Origin: Anaerolineales bacterium
GTDB lineage: Bacteria; Chloroflexota; Anaerolineae; Anaerolineales; Villigracilaceae
Direction: 5' to 3'
NCBI GenBank assembly: GCA_025966435.1
Contig: JAICRQ010000138.1
Span: forward strand, 1-8,172
DNA length: 8,172 bases
A program made the position numbers and the translations under genes. The notes beneath the pieces were generated by a model. The model ran no database searches. It was given only the letters and a program-made list of their open reading frames with translations, and had not been told where the DNA came from. Below, piece after piece: positions 1 through 5,899 of this stretch (position 1 is the stretch's first letter; every line of letters starts with the position of its first letter).

Positions 1-243
1 GAGAGCCGTCGTTACATTTCGTGAGAAAAACAGCTTTTAGACAGCAGCAATCTCAGGCTGATATTCACTGATGAGAAAACGTAACCCGTCATACAGAATG
101 ACCAGGCGCGCCGAGGCAGTTGCTTCCTTGGGGGTCAAAATCACGCCATAGCTAACGGCGACCATGCTTCCGTCCGGTTCGATCCGAACCAGTCCGTAGC
201 CTGTCGTTGCTGTTCCGGGGTCTATTCCTAATGCCAGAGTCAT
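1..243 (-). pseudogene. ruvC: ruvC, Holliday junction resolvase, 5' part with in-frame stop; runs off left edge
   Basis: RuvC is the endonuclease that cleaves Holliday junctions, working with the RuvAB branch-migration complex. The visible N-terminus has the family signature LGIDPGTATTGYG, with the first catalytic Asp at residue 8, followed by typical beta-sheet and helix sequence up to YQPEIAAV (residue 68). Codon 69 (bases 39-37) is TAA. Reading on in the same frame gives KLFFSRNVTTAL to base 1, which is the normal RuvC continuation, so the gene has a point nonsense change and not a frameshift or true end. E. coli RuvC has FAIEQVF here, so the stop replaces the catalytic Glu66. GAA to TAA is a single substitution. 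Upstream of the ATG (243) is an AAGGA box with 4 bases spacing. It follows yebC in the same direction. It may be a real pseudogene or a sequencing error; the identity as ruvC is firm. Confidence 0.85.
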
Positions 244-258
244 TCCATCCTTAAATAA

Positions 259-326
259 TTACCGCGGAGATGCCGGGAGCGCAGAGCTTTTAAATTTTCT
301 CAGCATGCTCCGCGTCTCCGCGGTAA
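259..326. repeat. Imperfect palindrome between yebC and ruvC, REP/BIME-like
   Basis: Twelve-base perfect arms, ttaccgcggaga at 259-270 and tctccgcggtaa at 315-326, flank an inner pair GGAGC (276-280) and GCTCC (307-311), separated by a small internal loop. The centre is A/T-rich. It fills most of the 89-base gap between yebC and ruvC and would form a hairpin in the minus-strand transcript, upstream of the ruvC ribosome-binding site. Such CGCGGAGA-type palindromes are often dispersed intergenic repeats in bacteria, but I cannot test copy number here. It lacks a following T-run, so it is not a canonical intrinsic terminator. Confidence 0.6.
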
Positions 327-332
327 AGAAAA

Positions 333-1088
333 CTATGCACCTTCGAGAGCAGCCAGCGCTTCTTCTGAAACCTTCAGGTTGTAGTAAACATTTTGCACAT
401 CGTCGAGGTCTTCAATCGTCTCAATCGCCCTGAGCACCTGGACGGTATCTTCCGGTTTGAGTTCCACTTCCTGTTTGGGATGCATACGCAAGCCCGCCTC
501 TTCCGGTTGGACTTTCGCCTTGTGCAGAAGAGTAGCGATTTCCTTGAACGTCTCAACCGGACCCGTGATTTCGATGTATCCATCTTCCTCTACCACATCG
601 TTCGCGCCAGCTTCGATGCCCAGCTCAAAGGCTTTGTCGAAGTTCAACGCGCTCGAGGGGAAGGAGAAGTAGGCAATCCGGTCAAACTGCCAGCCGACCG
701 CTCCCGGTTCGGCCATGTTGCCGCCAGCTTTTGTAAAGACATGCCGCAGGTCCGAGACGGTGCGATTGCGATTATCAGTCACAGATTCGACCATTACCGC
801 CACACCATGTGGAGCATAGCCTTCGTAGGTGATCTGCTCGAACGCCGCCGCGTCCTTATCTTCCCCGGAACCACGCCGGATGGCACGCTCGATGTTGTCC
901 TTCGGCATGTTCTCGGCGCGGGCTTTATCTACTGCAAGGCGCAAGCGAAAATTGGTTTCGGGATCGCCCCCACCCTCCCGCGCCGCGATCACAATTTCAC
1001 GTGCCAGACGCGTAAAGATGGCACCGCGCTTGGCATCCGCCGCGCCCTTTTTACGCTTAATCGTTGACCATTTGGAATGACCTGACAT
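333..1088 (-). CDS. yebC: YebC/PmpR family protein (TACO1-like)
   Basis: A 251-residue YebC-family protein, the usual full length. The N-terminus MSGHSKWSTIKRKKGAADAK is the family hallmark, followed by the characteristic RLAVDKARAENMPKDNIERA segment, YEGYAPHGVAVMVE and TDNRNRT, and a C-terminal domain ending near NVYYNLKVSEEAL. Family members have been described both as DNA-binding transcriptional regulators (PmpR) and, more recently, as ribosome-associated factors that relieve stalling on proline-rich sequence, as for mitochondrial TACO1; the sequence does not decide between these. The start at 1088 is chosen because AAGGAG (1100-1095) lies 6 bases upstream. An in-frame ATG at 1103 would add MKEND but contains that Shine-Dalgarno within its own codons. 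A strong -10 box lies about 60 bases upstream, and ruvC follows after 89 bases. The gene looks intact and cytoplasmic. Confidence 0.96.
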   Translation of the reverse strand: MSGHSKWSTIKRKKGAADAKRGAIFTRLAREIVIAAREGGGDPETNFRLRLAVDKARAENMPKDNIERAIRRGSGEDKDAAAFEQITYEGYAPHGVAVMVESVTDNRNRTVSDLRHVFTKAGGNMAEPGAVGWQFDRIAYFSFPSSALNFDKAFELGIEAGANDVVEEDGYIEITGPVETFKEIATLLHKAKVQPEEAGLRMHPKQEVELKPEDTVQVLRAIETIEDLDDVQNVYYNLKVSEEALAALEGA

Positions 1089-1094
1089 GTCGTT

Positions 1095-1100
1095 CTCCTT
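1095..1100 (-). promoter_or_regulatory. yebC ribosome-binding site
   Basis: AAGGAG on the minus strand, 6 bases before the ATG at 1088. It decides the yebC start, because the only upstream in-frame ATG (1103) would place this motif inside the coding region. Confidence 0.85.
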
Positions 1101-1146
1101 CAAATAAAGACCACATTTGTGGGAAATTTATGCAATAAGCCCAAAA

Positions 1147-1155
1147 ATTATACCA
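1147..1155 (-). promoter_or_regulatory. Extended -10 promoter for yebC
   Basis: Minus-strand TGG followed by a perfect TATAAT (1152-1147) gives a TGn-extended -10 element. At 17-19 bases spacing the -35 region (around 1170-1177, GCAAAT or GGCAAA) is a poor match, which an extended -10 can compensate for. Predicted transcription start is near 1140, leaving a leader of about 50 bases before yebC. This suggests yebC(-ruvC) has its own promoter in addition to any readthrough from the hydrolase gene. Confidence 0.6.
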
Positions 1156-1229
1156 TCTCGCTTGCGCTGATTTGCCCGCTTAAAGAACTCAAATGATGCT
1201 ACAAAACGCGTCGATACGTACGTTATCTC

Positions 1230-1778
1230 TTACAAAATTCCCAAGGAACGTTTCGCGCTCGCCAGTAGTTCGTCATAATGAGTTTCCAGTCTTGCATTGA
1301 CCCCACGCAAACCTGCCACCACTTTTTCTGTCCATAACAAGTATTCTTGCCGGCGCTCCAACGACCAATCAGCAGGCGGCGTAGCAAGGATATTGTGCAC
1401 ATTGCAAATCTTATCTGCCAGCTTCAGAAGCTTGGCACTGTGCGTTTTATGGGGCGCTGCCTCCACCTGTAATTGCTTGCGCACTTGTTTGGGTAAACTT
1501 TTATCATCGGTCACTTCAAGCACGAGTGCCAGCACAGCCTCTCCAAATTCAACTTTGATTTCCTCCGGTGTTGTGCCCGTGTCTTCGATCGTATCATGCA
1601 GAATAGAGGCAACCAACAAATTAAGATCTCGAACCTCAGCAACGATCCAAAGAGTCTCGGCAACCTGGATAGGATGGTTAATGTACGGCGATTGTTTGGA
1701 ATCTTTTCGCCGTTGATTTATGTGTTTCTCTGCTGCAAACCGCATGGCCTTCAGAATCAGACCAATAGAATTGTCCAT
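1230..1778 (-). CDS. MESH1-type small alarmone hydrolase, (p)ppGpp 3'-pyrophosphohydrolase, HD domain
   Basis: A 182-residue stand-alone HD-domain protein of the small alarmone hydrolase class (MESH1/HDDC3-like), predicted to remove the 3'-pyrophosphate of ppGpp in the cytoplasm with a bound Mn2+. It is almost collinear with animal MESH1: QRRKD near 22-26, PYINHP with metal ligand His35, LLVASILHDTIEDT with His61-Asp62 and the Glu65-Asp66 pair, VTDDKSLPK at 89-97, KLADKICN with Asp122 and Asn126, then a C-terminal WTEKVVAGLRGVN segment. No synthetase, TGS or ACT domain is present, and the length is that of a single domain. Human MESH1 also hydrolyses NADPH, so that activity is possible here. 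The ATG at 1778 has GGAG (1790-1787) 8 bases upstream. It follows the MFS gene by 51 bases, a gap occupied by the nested inverted repeats, and is probably co-transcribed with it. All catalytic residues are present. Confidence 0.92.
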   Translation of the reverse strand: MDNSIGLILKAMRFAAEKHINQRRKDSKQSPYINHPIQVAETLWIVAEVRDLNLLVASILHDTIEDTGTTPEEIKVEFGEAVLALVLEVTDDKSLPKQVRKQLQVEAAPHKTHSAKLLKLADKICNVHNILATPPADWSLERRQEYLLWTEKVVAGLRGVNARLETHYDELLASAKRSLGIL

Positions 1779-1779
1779 T

Positions 1780-1831
1780 ACTTGAACTCCAAGTTTGTTC
1801 CCCCGCAGTTCAAGTGCTGGGGGAACAAACT
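1780..1831. repeat. Two overlapping inverted repeats in permuted order before the hydrolase start
   Basis: Arm pair A is agtttgttccccc (1792-1804) and gggggaacaaact (1819-1831), 13 perfect base pairs. Arm pair B is acttgaact (1780-1788) and agttcaagt (1807-1815), 9 perfect base pairs. The B partner lies in the loop of A, so the words alternate A-B-A'-B'. In the minus-strand RNA, stem A forms just after the MFS stop codon (its first base pair falls inside that stop), while stem B would bury the last two bases of the GGAG Shine-Dalgarno and the spacer up to one base before the hydrolase ATG. Both full stems cannot readily coexist as a pseudoknot because only 3 bases would have to span a 13-bp stem, so they look mutually exclusive. 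There is no T-run after stem A. Confidence 0.75.
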
Positions 1832-3125
1832 ACATCGCCTTTGCCCGCGCCGCCATTTGCGCCCGCAGTGCGTTGGTATCCCTCTCGATAGTAAAGAGCG
1901 CCCCTAAATAGAATAGGAAACACAGGATCCATGCGATGACGCAGATGCTCAGAATCGCAAAGGTTCTATTGCCGGAGGACACAATGAGAGCGCCGGTGAG
2001 AGCTGGTGCTGCCACTGCCCCACTGTTCTCGATAAAGTACTCGATCGCCTGCGCTGTAGAGCGGACTTCAGGAACGGTCACATCGTACACTGTAGCAATC
2101 ACATTGGCGGAGGAAAGCGGCATGAAAATGGCAGTCAGGCACATAAAAATAAAGAACTGGGTGGGGCGATCGAGCGGCGTGGTCATGGCGAGATAAATAA
2201 AAATGGCACCCAGCAACACCCCTGCGCTGGAAATCAGAATCCGTCCCTTTTTCGTGTGCTGGAACAGCAGGTCGCCCAGATACCCACCGACAAAATACCC
2301 TGCCGCCAGAATGAGAATGACTGGCGCCATAGTACCGATGATCGCGTTACTATCATAGCCGCGCTCGGTTTCGAGATACCCAAAGAAGAAGAACGTGATC
2401 ACATTCCAGGGAAAGACGCCCGCAAAGCCCTGGAGAAAGATAAACCACATCGTGCGTTTCCTGAAGATCTCTCTGGCTTCCGCCCACGAAAATCGAAAGG
2501 TCGCCATTTCGGGCATATTCTCGAATTCTGGTTCCGCCTTGCCGCGCGGCATCTCCCTGACTCCAAAGTAGATCAACAACGCCACAACGATTCCCAGCCC
2601 GCCTGTGATGTAAAAGACAGAGCGCCAGCCGCCGATCATCGGCGCGACCATTTGCCCCAGGATCAGTCCAGCCAGAAAGCCGAGCGGCTGGGCAAGTTGC
2701 AAAATCCCGTAGACCTTGCCGCGCAGGTCCGGACCGAAATAATCGGCGATGAGTGTAAAGATGCCCGGGTAGGACGAATCATCCACGCCGGTGGAGGCGC
2801 GGGTAATGAGAAAACCAGTGTAGGTACGGACAATTGCGTTCAACCAGGTCGTCGCACCCCAGATGAAGGAAGCCAGCGCCAGCAACTTGACGCGGGCGTA
2901 ACGATCGTATAAATAGCCCCAAAGTGGATATAAGATTGTGGAGACCGCCAGCGCCCCTGAGTTGACCAACCCCCATCGGAAATCATCCAGCCCAAATGTT
3001 TCACTGATTTGTACCTGCAGCGAACCGATCATCAATTTGTCGGTCTGATGCAGGAGCATAAAGAAGAAAAAGATAATGACAACAAACCAGCGGTAACGCG
3101 AACTCTGCGGCGACATAGGCACCAT
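1830..3125 (-). CDS. MFS transporter, spinster-like family
   Basis: A 431-residue polytopic inner-membrane protein with about twelve hydrophobic segments, consistent with a complete Major Facilitator Superfamily transporter; a hydrophilic loop at roughly 190-225 joins the two six-helix halves. Features resembling spinster-type MFS proteins are the acidic-basic pair in the first helix (Asp29-Lys30 in HQTDK), the helix 2-3 motif GYLYDRYARV (70-79), and RASTGVDDSSYPG (109-121), where the usual GIGEASY-type Glu appears to be Asp116. ADYFGPDLRGKVYG and GWRSVFYITGG are also typical. Bacterial members of this family have diverse or unknown substrates and nothing here fixes the cargo. The ATG at 3125 has no convincing Shine-Dalgarno; ATG 3116 (MSPQSSRYRW) is an alternative, also without one. 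It starts 55 bases after sbcD and ends at the stem of the nested repeat before the alarmone hydrolase. Confidence 0.88.
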   Translation of the reverse strand: MVPMSPQSSRYRWFVVIIFFFFMLLHQTDKLMIGSLQVQISETFGLDDFRWGLVNSGALAVSTILYPLWGYLYDRYARVKLLALASFIWGATTWLNAIVRTYTGFLITRASTGVDDSSYPGIFTLIADYFGPDLRGKVYGILQLAQPLGFLAGLILGQMVAPMIGGWRSVFYITGGLGIVVALLIYFGVREMPRGKAEPEFENMPEMATFRFSWAEAREIFRKRTMWFIFLQGFAGVFPWNVITFFFFGYLETERGYDSNAIIGTMAPVILILAAGYFVGGYLGDLLFQHTKKGRILISSAGVLLGAIFIYLAMTTPLDRPTQFFIFMCLTAIFMPLSSANVIATVYDVTVPEVRSTAQAIEYFIENSGAVAAPALTGALIVSSGNRTFAILSICVIAWILCFLFYLGALFTIERDTNALRAQMAARAKAM

Positions 3126-3180
3126 CGAAAGTGGGATGTTTGATTAGGGGAACACGTTCCTAACTGAAAAGGTTCAAGTT
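3126..3180. other. sbcD-MFS intergenic gap with small palindrome
   Basis: The gap contains the palindrome GGAAC-ac-GTTCC (3149-3160). It also holds two 8-base words, ggggaaca (3147-3154) and gttcaagt (3172-3179), that both recur in the repeat on the other side of the MFS gene (1820-1827 and 1808-1815). I see no convincing promoter or Shine-Dalgarno for the MFS gene here. The palindrome could be an operator or a weak hairpin. Confidence 0.4.
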
Positions 3181-4407
3181 CTACAGATCAGGGTTGTCCT
3201 CGTAAATGATTTGTTTCGCAAGTTCCTGCAGCTCTGCCACATCATTAATTTTTGCCGAGTCAAAATATTGACCGAGCAGGTCCATCGGGCTCAGGCTGCT
3301 AATCGCCTGTCCCTGCGGGATGCGGACGCGCGCTTCGATCTTGGGTTTCTTAACCAGGTGAAATTCAAAGCAGCAATCTGCATATTTACGCAGCGCGGTT
3401 TCATCAATGAACACATCCAGCTCGCGGGGATATTCAACGGTGAGCTTGACGATCGCTCCGGACATGTGATTGGGCTCAGGCAAATTGAAGCACAGGAATT
3501 CGGTCACATTGTCGCTGGATTGCAGAATGGCGCGCCGTTCAATGAAGGGACGCGTCCCGTCGATCTTTCTCCACTCTACTTTTGTGTCGCCGCAGCACAC
3601 ATCGGCGATCACGTAAAACTTATCATCCGCGGCTTCGCCGAAATCGACGCGCTCGATGGAGCCCGGGTAGATCACAGGTGGATGATATCCCTCATTTAAG
3701 TTTTGGGGTTTATGGATGTGACCAAGTGCTACATAGTCGAGACGCCTGTCTTTGACCAGAGAGGTCGGCAGCACCAAGTCAGCGCCTAACATCACCATCC
3801 GTTCTGCACCGAACACTGCTCCTTCCACTGAGGCATGCGCAGTGAGAATCAGTGGAAGGCCCCTATCGGCTTCCTCTACCCACGCCTCCACCAATTCGGA
3901 GATGCGGCTCTCGATCTTTGAGAATATCTCCTTCGGATCCGTCCCGCTGACCTCAACAGAAGCCATCAAGCCCGAACGTGACACCCAGGGCATGGCAATC
4001 ACTTGAACGGGCAAATCCCATAGATCAACCGGCTTGTAAAACTGGGGCTTTTGCAGGACGCGCACGTAGGGCACTTCCAGCGTATCGAACTCCTGGATGG
4101 CATGGGCGCGCCCGGTAGCAGGCGACAAGTCGTGATTTCCGACAAGCAATAAGGTTGGGATTTTTGCGCGCGATAAGCGGATAATGCGTTTTCCCCACTC
4201 CCGTTGGAAGGTTGGTGCAGGCGAACGGTCTTTGTAGGCATCTCCCGCGAAGATGACCATGTCCACTTTTTCGTCGATCGCTGCGTCCACGATCGTATCC
4301 AGCGCCCTGAGAAAATCAAGCACGCGCAGAGGCAGGCCGGTCTCCGGGTCATGCTTGCCGTAATTCGCCATATCAATGTGGGCGTCTGCGAAATGCAATA
4401 TCTTCAT
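3181..4407 (-). CDS. sbcD: SbcD/Mre11-type metallophosphoesterase, DNA double-strand-break exonuclease subunit
   Basis: A 408-residue calcineurin-like phosphoesterase of the SbcD/Mre11 branch, the nuclease half of the SbcCD (Mre11-Rad50) complex that opens hairpins and processes DNA ends using two Mn2+ ions. The metal-binding motifs appear in order: HFADAHID (Asp8, His10), FAGDAYKDR (Asp56), GNHD (Asn91, His92, Asp93), LTAHASVEG (His191) and ALGHIHKPQ (His230, His232), followed by YPGSIERVDFGE (247-258), which is characteristic of SbcD-like enzymes. The C-terminal 120 residues form the capping and partner-binding region. Length is normal for SbcD. GAGGAG (4416-4411) precedes the ATG. Neither flank encodes the SbcC ATPase, usually the next gene, so the partner must be elsewhere or absent. 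A related cytoplasmic phosphoesterase function is possible, but the motif set favours SbcD. Confidence 0.88.
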   Translation of the reverse strand: MKILHFADAHIDMANYGKHDPETGLPLRVLDFLRALDTIVDAAIDEKVDMVIFAGDAYKDRSPAPTFQREWGKRIIRLSRAKIPTLLLVGNHDLSPATGRAHAIQEFDTLEVPYVRVLQKPQFYKPVDLWDLPVQVIAMPWVSRSGLMASVEVSGTDPKEIFSKIESRISELVEAWVEEADRGLPLILTAHASVEGAVFGAERMVMLGADLVLPTSLVKDRRLDYVALGHIHKPQNLNEGYHPPVIYPGSIERVDFGEAADDKFYVIADVCCGDTKVEWRKIDGTRPFIERRAILQSSDNVTEFLCFNLPEPNHMSGAIVKLTVEYPRELDVFIDETALRKYADCCFEFHLVKKPKIEARVRIPQGQAISSLSPMDLLGQYFDSAKINDVAELQELAKQIIYEDNPDL

Positions 4408-4444
4408 AGTCTCCTCATTGCTTGTGTGCTAATGCATTTGTATA

Positions 4445-4487
4445 TCAGATTGTCCCAGACCAATTAGCCGCTCAAAAGACAATCTGA
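4445..4487. repeat. 10-bp inverted repeat upstream of sbcD
   Basis: tcagattgtc (4445-4454) and gacaatctga (4478-4487) are perfect complements around a 23-base spacer. It occupies the centre of the 92-base gap between the C39-like gene and sbcD. In the minus-strand transcript the stem is AT-rich and has no T-run after it, so a regulatory operator or attenuator before sbcD is as likely as a terminator for the upstream gene. No strong promoter is evident in the gap. Confidence 0.5.
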
Positions 4488-4499
4488 CCAGAAGACGAA

Positions 4500-5825
4500 C
4501 TAAGGTTGGACACCGAGGTCCTGCATCGCCTGTGTGGCAGGGACCCACTGGGGGTGGACGTTCAGCGCGGCGCGGTAATCGTTCACGGCAAGCTCTGTTT
4601 TGCCAGCCATGTAATACGCTTGTCCGCGCCAGTAGAGGGATTCTTCCAGGACAGGCTCGGCGATCGTATCGTTTAGCGTGGTATCCGCCAGATTGATCAC
4701 ATCCGCAAAGCGGTTGGTGTAGTAATACGCTTTATAGGGTCCGGTCTGGTACCACATCATGCGATACGGGCGAACTGAATCATTGGTGTCCAGATCGGCA
4801 TAGATGTTGAAAGCATAATCATAGGCAATCGCCGCGTCGGCGTATTGCAGCAGGGCGACGTGACTGGTACCCACGTTGAACCAGGCAAAGAACCGGTCGA
4901 TATCGGCGAGAGACTGTGCTTCCGATTGGGCGACGCTCAACGCATGCTGGCTCGCCCACTGATCATCTGCCCATGGACCCAGCAAATTCATGACTTCATT
5001 TTGTTTTTCGTTCGGATATACAACAATAAATACATAATTGAAGGCGCGCCAGCCTTCGATAAATGTGGAAGTTTTGATCTTACGATTTTGTCCCGGCTCC
5101 GCGCCGGCAGGCTGGTAGGTGTCCTGATAGATGATCAAGTCCTGGTTCTCATCGTAGCCTGTGATGAAGCCATAATGCCCCATCCAGCTATACTTGCCGT
5201 TGACATCGGTTTCATAGATACCCTTTTCCACAATTACGGGAAAGCCCGCGGCGACTATTCTCTTGAGCAATTCGATATCCCCACCGTAGCGAACGACCGA
5301 TGACATGCCCGGGACGTTGTCAATGATGTAATCCTGTAACTCATAAGGCATTACATTCTTATCTGCATCCGTCGGCTTGACGGCTCTCCCGACCACATCC
5401 CGGTCCCCGTCCCAGCCCCAGTAGGTAAGCGCCATGGAAAAGTTTGCAGGACCACAGTAGTTGAGCCTTCCATGCTGGTGTTCGTATTTGACGTTCTCCA
5501 GCATAACGGTAGCTGGCAGAGGCGTGGTGGTCATCGTAGGCGGAAGGGTGGGACCCGGCTGCTGGGTGGCTGTTTCGGCTGGAGCCTGCGGTGTCAGCGT
5601 CCCCTGAAGAGTCTGGATCATCTTTGTGACCGCCAGGTTCACCTGCGCCTGTTCAGTCGGCTGGAAGACCGCTTCCTCCGGCGGATTTACGGCATATCGG
5701 AGTTGTGTCCGCAACGATTCCAGCCGCCAGGAGAGGCGGCTGTGGATCGGAGGAAAGTAGTAGAGAATGATGAGTACGACTATGGAAATGGGCACTAGCC
5801 ATACACGATTAAAGCGTTCGGGCAT
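4500..5825 (-). CDS. Membrane-anchored C39-like cysteine peptidase homologue with TPR repeats
   Basis: A 441-residue protein in three parts. Residues 8-22 are a single hydrophobic segment (VWLVPISIVVLIILY) after a short basic N-terminus, fitting an N-terminal membrane anchor with the rest outside. Residues about 75-106 are a low-complexity Pro/Thr/Gln linker. Residues about 107-270 are a papain-like C39-type fold: LNYCGPANFSMALTYWGW with candidate nucleophile Cys124, WMGHYGFITGYD with His217, and IIYQDTY with Asp235. The C-terminal part (about 310-435) has TPR-like helical repeats, the clearest at 395-425 (ESLYWRGQAYYMAGKTELAV). C39 peptidases classically trim double-glycine leaders inside ABC transporters; no ABC transporter or leader peptide gene is nearby, so the substrate is unknown. 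The usual Gln about 6 residues before Cys is at 117, slightly displaced. There is no Shine-Dalgarno; a -10 box ends 7 bases before the ATG. Confidence 0.8.
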   Translation of the reverse strand: MPERFNRVWLVPISIVVLIILYYFPPIHSRLSWRLESLRTQLRYAVNPPEEAVFQPTEQAQVNLAVTKMIQTLQGTLTPQAPAETATQQPGPTLPPTMTTTPLPATVMLENVKYEHQHGRLNYCGPANFSMALTYWGWDGDRDVVGRAVKPTDADKNVMPYELQDYIIDNVPGMSSVVRYGGDIELLKRIVAAGFPVIVEKGIYETDVNGKYSWMGHYGFITGYDENQDLIIYQDTYQPAGAEPGQNRKIKTSTFIEGWRAFNYVFIVVYPNEKQNEVMNLLGPWADDQWASQHALSVAQSEAQSLADIDRFFAWFNVGTSHVALLQYADAAIAYDYAFNIYADLDTNDSVRPYRMMWYQTGPYKAYYYTNRFADVINLADTTLNDTIAEPVLEESLYWRGQAYYMAGKTELAVNDYRAALNVHPQWVPATQAMQDLGVQP

Positions 5826-5832
5826 TTTAAGG

Positions 5833-5838
5833 ATTATA
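5833..5838 (-). promoter_or_regulatory. -10 box giving a possible leaderless start for the C39-like gene
   Basis: A perfect TATAAT on the minus strand ends 7 bases before the ATG at 5825, so initiation would fall at or next to the start codon. This fits the lack of any Shine-Dalgarno. It lies directly after the T-run of the dnaK terminator. No good -35 is seen at 16-18 bases, and the region is AT-rich, so a chance match is possible. Confidence 0.4.
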
Positions 5839-5841
5839 TAA

Positions 5842-5876
5842 CAAAAAGGACCCCGAGATTTTTGATTCCCGGGGTC
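5842..5876 (-). terminator. Rho-independent terminator of dnaK
   Basis: In the minus-strand transcript GACCCCG (5876-5870) and CGGGGTC (5855-5849) form a 7-bp GC-rich stem with a 14-base loop, followed by C and five Ts (5847-5843). It begins 24 bases after the dnaK stop codon. This separates dnaK from the C39-like gene transcriptionally and supports a promoter of its own for the latter. Confidence 0.85.
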
Positions 5877-5899
5877 TCATCTTATTCTTATTCTTTCGC

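Noticed and set aside
259..326. Intrinsic terminator between yebC and ruvC
   Set aside because: No T-run follows the stem in the direction of transcription, and the two genes are commonly co-transcribed.
393..1067. Plus-strand open frame of 224 codons inside yebC
   Set aside because: It lies antisense to a clearly recognised conserved gene, has no recognisable domain, and its composition is that of a reverse-complement shadow. The same applies to the 218-codon frame at 2256-2912 inside the MFS gene and the 191-codon frame at 7127-7702 inside dnaK.
1089..1103. Five-codon N-terminal extension of yebC (MKEND)
   Set aside because: The extension is made of the Shine-Dalgarno AAGGAG and its spacer, and YebC proteins start at MSGHSKW.
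1780..1831. A full H-type pseudoknot using both stems
   Set aside because: The crossing loop would have 3 bases to span a 13-bp stem, which is sterically unreasonable. Alternative stems are the better reading, although a partial pseudoknot is not excluded.
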